A stretch of 64,000 bases of DNA from Trichopria drosophilae (GCA_030407085.1 CM059587.1:19007001-19071000), one strand, 5' to 3'; positions 33,952 to 45,691 are shown, counted from the first letter of the stretch. Numbers and translations: made by a program. The notes: generated by a model not told the origin, from the letters alone.

Positions 33952-36900
33952 CTAGAAAAATTTGTCTTTTTAATTCTTGTTCTATTAGTCGTATATTTTA
34001 ATCGAATCAAAATACCTGAAAGCAGAAAACAATATAACCGGTAGCTGCAGTCGATCGGTCTTCGAGAACGTCTTGCATAGAACGTAAGCTGCTACCGAGG
34101 TAAACGTTAATCAGCTGTGCGGGAAGAAGACCTATTGCGCTTGCCAAATGGTACCGAATGCCACTAATATTACTAACCTTTAAAAAGTAATTATCATTTT
34201 ATAATAATATAATAATAATATTTATTTCAGATCATAATGTATATAATATATATATATATAGGCACGTCTCTGGAACTTTTAACTTTCGAGTTTGAAAAAA
34301 AAAATGAAATTTTTTTAAAGTCAACGAAAAATATTGTCCACGAATCACAAGCTCACAAGCAAAGTAAGTGGGGGCAAGGGGAAAACTAGAATAAGAGAGG
34401 TCGGCGCCATCTTGAAAAACTTTACTAATTAGAATAAGAGAGGTCCTACTGTATGTTTACAAGGATTAATTGTACAACTGTAATATAATGATTTTTGAAC
34501 TTTTACACTAGAATATCCAAAATTTTGACGGAATATGGCAATTCTGTGATCAGTTTCGGATTTAGCATCAACTTTTACGTCAGAAATGACTATTCATGTT
34601 TGCGAATACCTACCCGAATTAGCCTCTGTTATTTAAACAAATTTGATAAACAATTATTTTGAACAACATTTTTCAGTAAAAATCTTGTTCTATACTTCTG
34701 TGTAGTGTTACAAACCATTTCTATACTATGTTCGGGTCTATCAGAACGAAAATTGTGCTTAGAACACATTCTTTTCATTTTTGTTGATGATATTTTGTAC
34801 GTGTTCTCCTACATTTCTTTACGGATTTTTTTAGCGATCTGGATAAGCTTTTAAAACACCTCAAAGATCCGTTTACACGGCCATAAACTGCTTTATCAAT
34901 TAATTTGAAAATGTGCCGCTTGATAAAGTAGTTTTTTCAAACGAGTTACGCTAAAAACACCAATATTAGAATACGCGCCAAATTTACAATAAATTAGGCA
35001 CATGCAAAAACCAAAATTTTTTGAAATTGTTATGTTCTGTAGAAACGTTTCCATATTATAGATTTTCAAAAAATTGAACGCTACAAAAACTACGGCAACA
35101 AAATTACTAAAATTAATTTTCTCAAAAATCACAGATACCCAAATTCACCAATTTTATTTATACTTTTATAAGTGAGGCACACCTTGCTGTGGTACATTTT
35201 TATATTCCATCTATCTCCAAAGGTATGTAAACAAAAATTCAGGTCCCTAGAGGATCCGCTCAAAAAGTTATGGTAACTGGAATGAAAAAAACTCTACTTA
35301 GTACCCCTATGCAACTTGCGATTATTCGGTGATTACTATACTTTAAATTTGTTTATAAGCATTGAATAATTATTTTATGCACTTGGCTATCACATGTAGC
35401 ACATAATTGAAGAAACTGCCGATGAAAACTGTAACGTATACACTGTTTGGTGATTTAAATCTAACGATACCCGAAAAGTTAAAAGTTCCAGAGATATGCC
35501 TATATAACAATAATAATAATAATAATATTTATTCAGGTAAAAATGTACATCCTTTAGGGGGTGCACCTTACAGATTTATGCAAAAGTACTTGAGATATAC
35601 TTGTCTGCGAACCTGAATGCAGTTTAACACGTTAACTGCCAAGACTAGAGAAAAATAGCCTAATAATAGAATTAAAAATATAAAAATATAAAAATTATAT
35701 ATATATAAAAAATAAAAATAAAAAAAGTAAAAAATATACATAAATTAAAATTAACAAAACATAACATTATTGAATGACAACAAAAATATAATATTAAATA
35801 AAACTAAAATAGAAATATAACATGATTTCTGGTTCAGAATATCAATCTTGACATCGAGCTTTGTAAAACAAATCTTATCTATAATCTGCTGGAACCAGGA
35901 TTTTATTCAGGTCCTCCGATTTTTCATCTATTAGCCATTTCTTAATTTTGTTTATAGAGTTAGGTTTTTTATAAAAATTTTCGCTTATAACTTGAGGTAG
36001 TACAGTAGGGCCTCTCTTATTCTAATTGTCCAGCCTCTCTTATTCTAATGATTCTAATCGTTGCTCCACAAATCTTCTCCCACTATCACACGAAAAGTCG
36101 ACGAAAAATATTGTCCACGAATCACAAGCTCGTAAGCAAAGTAAGTGGGGGTAAGGGGAAAATTAGAATAAGAGAGGTCGGCGCCATCTTGAAAAACTTT
36201 ACTAATTAGAATAAGAGAGATCCGACTGCACGTTTATGCACTTGGCACCAATATAGCTAAAAATCCTTTGTCTTAATACATTACTCAATTTATATAATTC
36301 AACAGTAGGAAATAGATGGGATTTAAAAAACATTTTTTTTAATACTGAATTTTGTAAAGTTTGTAATGGAGTTATAGCATTTTTGTACGTGCCACCCCAA
36401 CCTATTATACCATAACTCATAATGGACACAAAGAGTGCAAAGTAAATACTTCTCAATTGTTTAGGGTTCAAAATACTTCTTAGTTTGCAAAAAACATATG
36501 GAAGGTGATGTACTTTGTTTGTAATTGAGGTTAAGTGACTATCGATATTCACACCTAAGTATTTTATGCTGTTGACTCTGAGTATTTCAAACTTCTTATT
36601 ATTGCTAAAGATAGTTGTTTTTTGTAGATATGAGGGGATACTATCCCTGTAGCATCCAAAAGGAACAAACTGAGTATGTATTGATACAATTTCAGTATTC
36701 AGCATTTGCAATCATCGCAGTTTACAATCAATTAATTAAGATACATTGAGATATGTCACATTTTAGAACAGAGCGTATAAATCTCACGAAAGATACTTAC
36801 GGCAAATATAGTATTTTGGAGTCCGAAAGGAATCGGAGTCAGTCTCGTAAATAACACAACCTTGAAGGCCTGAGGCCCGGATATTACTCTCAATATCGCC

Positions 36901-37325
36901 CTGGCAGTATCGCTTTGTAGTAACGCGCCGATTGGTAGGCTGGAAGAGAGCGCTCCAAGAACCGCGTGGGCAATGGCGATACCGAGATTTGCGGAAAGCA
37001 CAACCATTGTAACGCCTCGTACAATGCCAAATAAATACCCGCTGGCAATGATCAGAAACAGATATCCAATGACGATTGGAAAGGAGACGACGGTGAATAA
37101 GGCAATAAGAATTATCGTCACTACCCAGGCGTTTTGATGTTCTATCCAATACAATAATATTTTTATATAATCTCGGCACAAGAAGACGATGGCCCCGAGA
37201 AAGCCAAGAGTGGCAACGATGATCACTACATAACAAACGGAATTGGAGCTAATACAATTCTGACGCATCGACGAGCCCTTCGTTCTGATGCCTGACTCTA
37301 CGCTTTCTATACCAATCATGTCCAT
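33790..37325 (-). CDS. TMEM64: TMEM64-like VTT/DedA-family membrane protein
   Basis: Three coding exons on the - strand (37325-36801, 34177-34016, 33951-33790), joined in phase 0, give 282 residues. The segment from about 30 to 50 is hydrophobic. SFPIVIGYLFLIIASGYLFG (81-100) and VLFTRLTPIPFGLQNTIF (157-174) are the two half-hairpins of the VTT/DedA (SNARE-associated) fold, with the conserved arginine 161. The C-terminus has a last membrane segment (FCFQIFIGVSLMVYVVQKA) and a short cytosolic tail. VTT-family proteins act in endomembranes; related members are lipid scramblases. For TMEM64 itself an ER role in calcium handling has been reported. The start used is the first ATG after a probable 57-bp intron (37331-37387); the frame also stays open to an ATG at 37355 inside that intron. 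The 2.6 kb second intron hosts a LINE piece and MITEs. Confidence 0.88.
34016..34177 (-). CDS. TMEM64: TMEM64-like exon 2
   Basis: 54 codons, VSNISGIRYHLASAIGLLPA to AATGYIVFCFQ. It contains the GLLPAQLINVYLGSSLRSM region that follows the VTT motif in TMEM64 homologues. Acceptor TTTTTAAAG, donor GTATTT. Confidence 0.88.
34310..34451. mobile_element. pogo-like MITE family A, partial copy
   Basis: Right half only. From GTCAACGAAAAATATTGTCC to AGAGAGGTCCTACTG followed by TA it matches 36097-36228 almost base for base. The left end is absent. It lies in the TMEM64-like intron. Confidence 0.75.
35505..36720 (-). pseudogene. LINE 3' fragment, interrupted by a MITE
   Basis: On the - strand, RT-distal text (LRVNSIKYLGVNIDSHLT, RSIYFALFVSIMSYGIIGWG, LQTLQNSVLKKMF) runs from about 36711 to 36235. 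The MITE at 36003-36228 splits it. 35881-36000 supplies the C-terminus, PQVISENFYKKPNSINKIKK...LVPADYR and a stop. The 3' end runs to an (AAT)n tract at 35508-35528, as seen for LINEs that end in short tandem repeats. It is 5' truncated with no RT catalytic core. Confidence 0.75.
36003..36228. mobile_element. pogo-like MITE family A, copy in LINE
   Basis: Ends CAGTAGGGCCTCTCTTATTC and GAATAAGAGAGATCCGACTG with TA at the left border (CA at the right, probably mutated). It contains GGCGCCATCTTG near the right end, like other copies. Confidence 0.8.
36801..37325 (-). CDS. TMEM64: TMEM64-like exon 1
   Basis: 175 codons from MDMIGIESVESG to GLQNTIFA, ending at a GTAAGT donor (complement of 36795-36800). 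An upstream 5'UTR exon (about 37388-37481) is suggested by a GTAGGA donor and a TTTATTTACAG acceptor. ATGs in that exon open only short frames that end in stops. Confidence 0.88.
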
Positions 37326-37387
37326 TCCAACTGTAAATAAAATCAAATTTAACATGAAAATATTTGTAATACTTAAAACTGTCCTAC

Positions 37388-37800
37388 CTTCGGTTTAGAA
37401 ATCGTTTCTAAACAAACTTCCATCGAAGAGAATCACCCTCGTACTCTTGGAGAATGCTGACATGTTACGAAGACGGTGGACATCGTCTAAAAATATAATA
37501 TTGCTACTAATTTTTTATAAATCAGACTATTTATTTTTCTAAAACGCAAGGGCAACAACTAAACGTCATTGCAAATCGTTTCGCGTGGAGAATGACGACA
37601 AACGACAAGAGACGTCACGTTACCAACCTGACCGCAGAAATAAACATAACCTCTAAAATTGGTACCACTGCGAAAGTCACTAGAGTTACTAGAAATTGCT
37701 AGAAATCAGAACATCGCGTGCAAGTCGACGACGAGACCAGACTCCCACAATATTAAAAAGAAAAATCTGTGATTTTTAAAAAAATTAGCTAAAAATGGTG
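37388..37800 (-). promoter_or_regulatory. Likely promoter / 5'UTR region of the TMEM64-like gene
   Basis: Relative CpG enrichment against the AT-rich surroundings (GTTTCGCGTGGAGAATGACG, GAGACGTCACGTTACC, TCGCGTGCAAGTCGACGACG) and the presence of a possible 5'UTR exon make this the probable start region. No TATA box or initiator can be assigned with confidence. Confidence 0.35.
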
Positions 37801-38505
37801 AGCAACATTTCATTCTTCTGATTTTACGGATATTATACTTTCTTTTACGTTGCTATTTCTTCGGGCGGAATCAAAAACATACCAAAATTTTGTAAATTTA
37901 GATACGCCGGCGATGATGATTTTTTCATTTTTTATTGTCATTATTAACAATAATGAATAATAGAATGTCAATTTATTTGATTTATAAGCCAACAAGAAAG
38001 TTTAAAAAATGTTTTTGGTAAATTTACGATAAATTCGTGCACGAGTTGAGAACGCATCATTCCTAACCTTATATGGAAATGCACTGACAAATTCTCTTTT
38101 GCGCCATAGTAACTTGAGGTCCATACAAAGGAGAGGATATAAACATTTATTTTATTGTTTTTATGAAAGTTTTTGGTACCTTTCGATAGTATACATATAG
38201 CAAAGTTTTTAGTTCGTTCCTGTAATTAACGTGTAAAAACAAAAAAATGGAGTTTCGATGGAAATAGCTTCATAATTACCCTATTGGAAAATATGTAATG
38301 ACAATTGTTTGAAATACTTTGTAATTTGTAATCGATTATTAATATCAATAACGATGGAACGTTATGACATGTGATAGTTATCTGTTGATTTTTCCTTTTT
38401 ACTTGGTAATGCTATCTGTAATAGTGATTTTAAAAAAGACTTTTTTATATAAAAGCTACTGATTCCTGATTAAAAATTGGTATTGAATAATATATTTATG
38501 AAATA

Positions 38506-39411
38506 CAGGGTCATCCTTTTGTCTATGCTAACCGGCTAATAGTGGATTCCTGAGTTGATTCTAAGTAACTTTTTCCTGTACCAAAATTGGATCTGAGGCT
38601 CTGAATTTAAGTGGCTATTTTAAATAGTTTTTTGCAATAACTCGGCTTCTTTGTAAGTTATTGCTATGAATGAGCTTTCATTTTCAAGCTTTTTTTAAAC
38701 CCTACAGATCATTCCTGAGATCATTTGTCCTGTAATGAATATTTCTGAAGTTATGGTCTTAAAAATGGTAAACAAGGCCAATTTTTGAAGTTTTTCGCAT
38801 CTAACTTATTTCGCAAAATAGCTAACGAAATGTCACATGAGAAAAAGTTGTAGAGCTTAAAAGACGAAGAATTTGCTCCCTCATATGTTCATTTATAATG
38901 AAAATTGAGTCCACGGGAACACTTTTAATGTCGTAGAATTGACGAAAAACGCATTTGGTACTGCCGATGTGGGTTTGTCACCAATTCTATGACATTAAGA
39001 GTGTTCCTGCGGACTCAATTTTCATTAAAAACGAACATATGAGGGGGCAAATTCTTCGTCTTTTCATTTCTTCTCTAGTGTGACATTTCGTTAGCTATTT
39101 TGCAAAATGAGTTAGATGTGAAAAACCACAAAAATTGGCCTTTTTTACCATTTTTGAGGCCATAACTTCAGAAATATTCACTGCAGGACAAATGTTATTA
39201 GGAATGAATTGTAGGGCTTAAAAAAAAGCTTGAAAATGAGCCCCCATTCATTGCAATAACTTGAAAAGAAGCTGAGTTATTGCAAATAACTACTTAAAAT
39301 AGCCACTTAAATTCTGAGCCTCAGATCCAATTTTGGTACCGGAAAAAGTTACTTAGAATCGATTCAGGGATCCACTATTAGCCGGTTGGCATAGACAAAA
39401 GGATCACCCTG
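38506..39411. mobile_element. TA-flanked foldback element with arms of about 450 bp
   Basis: Ends CAGGGTCATCCTTTTGTCTA and TAGACAAAAGGATCACCCTG, flanked by TA. The two halves are inverted copies over almost their whole length (e.g. AACCGGCTAATAGTGGATTCC, GTGGCTATTT, CATATGAG), meeting near 38960. No ORF of significance. Confidence 0.88.
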
Positions 39412-39419
39412 TATATCAA

Positions 39420-39840
39420 TTCTCACCTGATTTATTTATTTATTCTAGTAGACAGCCTTGAAAGGTGTTTATACAAAAAGAAATAACAATCTACGCGTAA
39501 TAGTAACAAAAAAAGAATAAAACTTAACCCCTTAACTGCGGCTCATGACGAAGATTTTGTATACTGTAAGAAATGGAAATGAACTTTACAAATTTCTTGC
39601 AATTTTCATTCCTAAAAAGATGGCGATATTTTCATGTACTATGTTGTAAATTTCCTACGAGGTTTTACAAGGTTATGTAAATTTCCAACGCTAAAGATTA
39701 TAAAATTACAACACGCAGTATTTTCCCCTCGCTATAGGTGGGTCAAAATCGAGCCCACATTGTACATGATACATTTACCGGTAAAGATAAAAACATAGTT
39801 ACGTTTGTAACAATTATTTGACAATGTAAAACTTTATATA
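39420..39840. other. Repeat debris: LINE tail and a solo TTAA-type end
   Basis: 39430-39480 has (TTTA)n followed by text like other - strand LINE 3' ends here. TTAACCCCTTAACTGCGGC-type sequence at 39526-39542 matches the TTAA-plus-CCCCTTGACTGCC terminus seen at 61236-61255, but no inverted partner was found nearby. Confidence 0.45.
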
Positions 39841-39869
39841 CTAAAACAAATATTTATTTTATGAGCTCT

Positions 39870-40323
39870 CCCTACCACTTGAAAAAAGATTAAAAATGTC
39901 TTCTTTCTTCCTTCTTCATAAATTAAAAGGCTATCACTTTTTAAAAATAAGACTTTATTTAAAATTGAAAACATACAAAAAAAAATTTTAAAAACTAATA
40001 AATAAAACTTAAAACTCTTCAAAAAGTATATACAAAAAAATAAAAATTAACTTTAAAAGACTCAACGTAATTAAAAACTTTTAATTATTGACTCCTGAAG
40101 AGGGACCCAAGAGGTCCGAAACGTTGAGTCTTTTAAAGTTAATTTTTATTTTTTTGTATATATTTTTTAAAGAGTTTTAAGTTTTATTTATTAGTTTTTA
40201 AAATTTTTGTTGTATGTTTTCAATTTAAAATAAAGTCTTATTTTTAAAAAGTGATAATGTCTTTTAATTTATGAAGAAGGAAGAAAGAAGAAATTTTTAA
40301 TTTTTTTTCAAGTGGTAGGCAGA
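39870..40323. repeat. Inverted-repeat pair around a hammerhead motif (Penelope-like remnant)
   Basis: The left arm, 39870-40073 (CCTACCACTTGAAAAAAGAT, AATAAGACTTTATTT, AATTAACTTTAAAAGACTCAACG), reappears inverted at 40118-40323. The unpaired centre, 40074-40117, holds most of a hammerhead core. Penelope-like retroelements are known to carry hammerhead ribozymes in their terminal repeats and to insert as partial inverted copies, which fits this layout. No coding sequence is present here. Confidence 0.65.
40090..40130 (+). ncRNA. Hammerhead ribozyme motif (type I, minimal helix III)
   Basis: Read 5'-3': GACTC, then CTGAAGA (the CUGANGA core), a stem-loop GGACC-CAAGA-GGTCC, then GAAA, ACGT (self-complementary two-base-pair helix III without loop), the cleavage-site T, and GAGTC, which pairs with the first GACTC. 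All invariant core positions are present. One extra G lies between the CUGANGA box and stem II. Hammerheads with such a tiny helix III are described in Penelope-like elements and are thought to work best as dimers. Confidence 0.65.
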
Positions 40324-40382
40324 GTCCATATAATTTAAATTTATGGAAGAAATCAAGCCTATCTTAAAACCCTATTTATATT

Positions 40383-41030
40383 AAATATTTATTTATTTAT
40401 TTATTTATAGACGGGGTATACCCTTTATACAACAAATTTAAAAATATATATCTGCATAAGCAACAGTAATTAGTAACAGAAAAAAATACAATATATAGTT
40501 AAATGTAACAAAAATAATAATAATCTTATAAACATAATGTCAATTAAACTCATAGAACTCGTGTTTAATATTGTTAATAATAATATTTCCGGAAATGGAT
40601 GTGTTAAACACTTGAATGTTTGAATTATAATCATATAAGGAGTTTACTAAGGAACACATTCGGTATAATGGTGCATTTCTGACGTAGTTTTTAGAACTAA
40701 ATGGTAAATAAAAGGGATATGTGGTTCTCAATGCATGGTAGTTTCGCTCTGCAAAAGGTAGTTTGTCGTAGAGTGGTTGACAGTCCATCATTTTCCTGAT
40801 GAGTTTGAAGATGGTAATAAGATCATCTGCACGTCTCACAGATTGTAGAGAAGGAATATTAAATTTGACTGCAATCGTAGAATAGTTGTGTTCATCGAAC
40901 CTCATTAGGTTTCCTGATTTATATGCGAGGTAACAAAGAAAACTGTGCTGTGATTTTTCTATTCTAGCCATGCTATTTTTGTAGAACGATGCCCAGATCG
41001 GTGAAGCATAAGTTACAAAATATTGTAATA
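40383..41030 (-). pseudogene. LINE C-terminal fragment
   Basis: Frame 40971-40540 (- strand) encodes IEKSQHSFLCYLAYKSGNLMRFD...PSLQSVRRADDLITIFKLIR, typical of the region after the RT of Jockey-like LINEs. The 3' end is a (TTTA)n tract (40383-40410, - strand AAAT repeats). The RT is absent: a 5'-truncated copy. Confidence 0.7.
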
Positions 41031-41139
41031 AAATTCTTTATCAAAGTTTAAAATTTTAATTATACAAAGAAAAATGACAAATTATTGATGTACAATTTCA
41101 TTCAAAATGTGTTTTCTTCGGAATGTTCATTAAATTCTA

Positions 41140-41946
41140 CACTGAGAGAAGTTTAGGGTAGCAGGTACCCTAAGCTAGGAGACGGGCGGTCCGAAAAATA
41201 AAAACCGCAATTAAACCGCGATTAAAAATTGTGGGCGTTAAATTAAAATTTCTTTTCTTTAGCACCATCTTTGTTTTAGCTTTAAGAAAGTGTATATACA
41301 ACTTCTGCACGGTTAAAGTATTTAATGATATTAAAAAACTCGACTGAATTACAAAAGTTGGTGTTATTTTCATATTAACGCTTCCGTCGTGAAAATGGTG
41401 CAAGATAGTATAAAATTGTACTAAACCTTTTTTATAGAGCACAAAATTTCCTACAAAAATGTCACGGAGACCCCCAATCTAAAATCAACAGTTTAGCCAT
41501 AAATAATGTTTAAAGTTGCATCCAAAATTTTTGAGTTTATAGATCGGTCACCGTTGACTTCTAAGATGAAATTATGTCGTTATTTGTGGCTAAACTAGTG
41601 TCTTTGGACTAGGGCCCTCACTGACTTTTTTGTAGGAAATTTTGTGCTATACAATAAAGGTTTAGTACAATTTTGTGCTATCTAGCACCATTTTCGATAC
41701 GGAAGCGTTACTATGAAAATAACACAAATTTTTATACTTCAATCGAGTATTTTAATATAATTAAATACTTTAACTATATAGATGTTGTATACACACTTTC
41801 TTAATGCTAAAACAAAGATGGTGCAGAAGAAAAAAATTTTTATTTTAACGCCCACAATTTTTAATCGCGGTTTAATCGCGGTTTTTATTTTTCGGACCGC
41901 CCGTGCCCTAGCTTAGGGTACCTGCTACCCTAAACTTCTCTCAGTG
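41140..41946. mobile_element. TA-flanked foldback element
   Basis: 807 bp. Ends CACTGAGAGAAGTTTAGGGT and ACCCTAAACTTCTCTCAGTG are perfect inverted repeats, flanked by TA. The arms are inverted copies for about 390 bp (e.g. GCAGGTACCCTAAGCTAGG, CGGGCGGTCCGAAAAATAAA, AATTGTGGGCGTTAAA). The short frame 41170-41442 on the - strand is just arm sequence. Confidence 0.9.
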
Positions 41947-42429
41947 TATGTGTAATAAATTTCTAACTGAATAAATATAATACTTTACGTAAGTACAGAT
42001 TTTGTACCATATATTTCTACATAAACTTAAAACAAAAGAGAAAAACTTAATTTTTACCATCGAAGTTATAACTAGTACGATGAAATTTTAATTTGTTGAT
42101 ACTTTGTATTTACAATATATTAAGATACATATACTAAATAAGACGCTATTGTCCATTTTCAAAATCATTGTTATAAATAGAAGATTTGAAATATGTAAAT
42201 ACTACAGATTTTTAAGATTTCTTCGTCATCTTCATCATCTGCAGTTACAGGGTTATTAAACAATGAATAAACCTAATATTTGATAAACAGTAAATAAAGA
42301 GAAAAAAAGAACCTGAAAATTTGTAAACATAATTTCACATCGCAGTTTTAAATGCTCTCATTTGTTGTAATGACTTTATGTAATGTCAAACAATTCCATT
42401 CAAGCCGCTAATTGCTCTGCTATAATTAG

Positions 42430-43081
42430 TTTACACAGAATGCTTGTTTTACCTATATTAAATTAATGGTCTGTCATTTGGAGACCTGTTATTCAAAATA
42501 CGTTGATCAGCTCGAAAAGGTTAAACATCGGCTTTTGAGATACCTTTCATTTAAATCTGGGTCACCTGTAGTTATTTCTCGCACGACTATACTGCGGTTG
42601 CTATTTCCTTTAAACTCCCTACTATTTCATTCTTCCATCACGAATATGATCTAATTATCATTTGAAAAATTACCTTGAACTTTATTAAATGTAATCAATT
42701 TTCCGAAGTTTTTTTACCTTGTACTCGGTACTACGAATTGAGACAGTATTGTGAAATATATGAAGGAAATGCTAAATCTAGATTCGGTTTCCAGGCTAGT
42801 ATTGCTAGATTTAGGAGCGAATGGAATTGTTTGCCATTAGATATAAGGTCATTTCAACAAATGAAAGAGTTTAAAACTACGATGCGTAATTATATTTACA
42901 AATTTTAAGTTTCTTGTTTTTTTTCTTTATTTATTGTTTAACTCAGATATCAAATATCAAGGTTTATTCATTGTTTATTAAGGTTTTTTCTTGTTTTTGT
43001 TATTATTAAGCGCATATTGTCATTTCTTTTTGTATATAGGCCTTTCATGCCCGTTTACTACAATAAATAAATAAATAAATG
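42430..43081 (+). pseudogene. LINE C-terminal fragment with 3'UTR
   Basis: 42466-42654 (VDQLEKVKHRLLRYLSFKSG) and 42675-42908 (YCEIYEGNAKSRFGF...SEWNCLPLDIRSFQ) are the post-RT and extreme C-terminal parts of a Jockey-like LINE, separated by a frameshift. The 3'UTR ends in (AAAT)n at 43063-43081. 5' truncated. Confidence 0.7.
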
Positions 43082-43840
43082 TTAGATTAACATTTTTTTG
43101 TACACGCACTTCAATGCACATATCTATTTCGCAATATTTTCTGGAACTACCAGAGATATTTCGACTTAAGCCGATTGCCCATTTCTACAACTAAGAAAAC
43201 TTACCTTTTCTAGGCGTTATAAACTGCAATATAATAACTTCGGTGTAATAATCCGAATTTAACATTTTACCATGAGATTATGTTATTCTTCCTGTTTAAT
43301 TTAAAGTTTGCAAGGAAATATAAATACAATTTTTATAATATATTCTTTATAATTCACATTAAGGTTTTGAGGAGTTTAAGATATAGTTTTCTAATTAAAT
43401 TAGTCTTGTTATTTAAAATTCTCCAATCATAATCATTATTAATCATTAGATAATTTACTTTAGAGACTATAATCGACTCCTCCTAAAGTTCCTACGTTAT
43501 GAACATGGATGAAGAAAAACTATGTTCGAACATTTTAACATTAAATAATAATTAGGGTTTATTTAATCCAACAGAAAGTGGACATACCACTTTTATAGTT
43601 AGTATTTGGAGATACCACTTTCTTACTGAGAATAATACAGTGATAACTCCCGTGTGTGGCGGTTACAGTTTTTTTTTAAAGTATACCTACCTAAAATTAA
43701 CTTTTGTAAGAAACAAATCATTTTTTTAAAATAATTTCTGATAAATTATCATCATTTTTATTTAATAAAATTGCCTCTGAATAACATGGATTCTTAAAAG
43801 GGAAATCAACCTTAACAAATCTTCTAATTTACAGTGATTA
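43082..43840. other. AT-rich sequence without a call
   Basis: No exon or bounded repeat recognised. A short direct repeat, ATACCACTTT (43588 and 43613), is the only local structure. Confidence 0.4.
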
Positions 43841-43841
43841 T

Positions 43842-45542
43842 TTGTTTGAAGCTATGGGCAGTCAGGGTCAGATTGACTCAATCTACCTTGACTTCTCACA
43901 AGCTTTTGATAGCGTAAATCTTGTTAGACTACTTGAAAAACTTTGGAATAATGGAATTCGGGGAAAATTATTTAATTGGCTATCATCATATTTACATAAT
44001 CGTCCTATGTCTGTTTGTCTACAGGATCACAAATCTAAAGATATTAAAATGTATGCAGGGGATCCCCAAGGCTCACGTATTGGTCCTTTTCTATTTTTAA
44101 TATATATTAATGACTTGCTAAACATCTTGAAATATTCTAAGGTTTTAATATTCGCGGATGATGTAAAACTTTACTACAAAATAACTAATCCCATGGTTGC
44201 TTCTAAACTCCAATTGGACCTTAATAACATAGTAAAATGGTCTCAGGAAAACTGTTTAGCCTTAAACTTTAATAAGTGTAAAACTATATCCTTTTTTAAA
44301 TCTAACCACTATTTTACTTATGAGTATCATTTAGAAGATAAGGTTCTTAACTGGGTCATGAGCATTAGTGACCTAGGAGCCACTTTTGACTCTAACTTAT
44401 CATTTGGTACACATATCGAATTGACTGTCAGGACATTGAAGATGCTTGGCTTTATCAATCGATTTACAAAAAGTTTTAAAGATCCTTCAACTTATATTTA
44501 CTTATATAAAACTTTAGCTCTACCACACCTTATGTATTCCTCACAAATATGGACACCCCATACTGCTGTTGCTCACAAAGCCCTGCACTGTAAAAAAAAA
44601 TCGTGTAAAATTACAATTGAGAATGGACTCAAAAATTACCCACTTTCAACGCAGTGAGTTTACTATGTGGAACACAATAACTTTCCCTAAATCTTGTAAT
44701 ATATTACTCGTTTGTAAAATTACCACGTCCAACGTAGGCTCGAAAAATTACCTACGTTTGAGGTAGTAAAAGTACAACAATCTAGTATTTTCCCTATGCT
44801 CGACGTCGTAAATTTACAATGCGGAGGTAGACTTCTAACCTCACTTCGGTAAAATTTCAACGCTCAGCGTAGTGTTATTACCAAATTTCCATGATTGAAA
44901 ATTACCATTGCATTGTAAATTTCATTTTCATTTTTTACAGTGTGGAGTCAGTTAATCATAGATTCCTTAGGAACTTGTCTTTTAAAGCTCAAATGCCAAT
45001 GCATAGGTTTAACCATAATTTTCTACCAATTATAGCAAGATTTAACCTGTGGTCGATTCGTATACTCCATAATTATTCTGATCTACTTTTCCTGTTCAAT
45101 AGCTTGCATAATTTCATTCACTGTTCTCCTTCAAAAAACTTATTTCCTTATAAAACTGTCTTACAACATTAGAAATCATATAAAACTAGCCAAAGATACT
45201 TACTCAACTAATTTTTTGTACTATTCTCCAAAAGCCTGTTTAAAAAGATTCTGGAATATGCTATCTGATTCTCTGACTTCTTTAAATGAAATGTCTGTAT
45301 TTAAAATACAGCTGCGTAATGTTATTACTAATTTGAATCTAAATTAATTTATTATCTTTTTTGTTATTTTGCTATCTATTACTATCTTTTCCTTTTATAT
45401 TGTTTGGTTATATTACCTTTATTTCTGTAACACAAAGTGCATTTAACAATTTTGTTACCTCTTTAATTTTCGTTATTGTTAAGGTATGATCTTTTTGGAT
45501 CATATGTAGCCCGTCAAATTTACTTAAATAAATAAATAAATA
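43842..45542 (+). pseudogene. Jockey-like LINE, RT domain to 3' end, disrupted
   Basis: 43842-44585 encodes RT: IYLDFSQAFDSV (motif A), GDPQGSRIGPFLFLIYIND (motif B), VLIFADDVKLYY (motif C with both aspartates), LGATFDSNLSFG, and LALPHLMYSSQIWTPHT. An inserted repeat (44586-44940) splits it. VESVNHRFLRNLSFKAQM resumes at 44942 and then decays with stops and frameshifts to the C-terminus near 45345. The 3' end is (AAAT)n at 45528-45542. The 5' part, including the endonuclease, is missing. The RT segment itself is still open. Confidence 0.82.
44586..44940. mobile_element. Small inverted-repeat insertion in LINE RT region
   Basis: The start CTGTAAAAAAAAATCGTGTA and the end TTTCATTTTTTACAG are imperfect inverted repeats. 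The body is rich in GTAAAATTAC / GTAATTTTAC palindromes and variants of AAAATTACC. The LINE reading frame text stops at its left border and resumes at its right. The same ACTGTAA...AAATTAC style is seen at 39560-39720. Confidence 0.65.
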
Positions 45543-45554
45543 AGCAATCATATA

Positions 45555-45691
45555 TATATATATATGTTCAGAATATGGTGTATTTCATTTTGCGGATTAC
45601 AAACATATTTTTATCTCAACGAGTTAAAAGCATTTAAAACTGTTTTTTCCCCATCATTAGGGATGCAAGTTAAAGTGCCATCCACATACCT
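45555..45691 (-). pseudogene. Possible Penelope-like RT relic
   Basis: On the - strand after a CAG acceptor-like site, the frame reads RYVDGTLTCIPNDGEKTVLN then AFNSLR, a stop, and KYVCNPQNEIHHILN. This resembles the motif C region of Penelope RTs (RYVDD, then IP, then FNS). The second catalytic aspartate is glycine. The match is short, so this is tentative. Confidence 0.4.

Noticed and set aside
36784..37236. 150-residue frame on the - strand
   Set aside because: Shadow of the TMEM64-like exon in another frame; the true frame has the VTT motifs.
37353..37355. ATG at 37355 as the TMEM64-like start
   Set aside because: It lies inside what looks like a 57-bp intron with good splice sites (37331-37387), so the ATG at 37325 is preferred; transcript data could reverse this.
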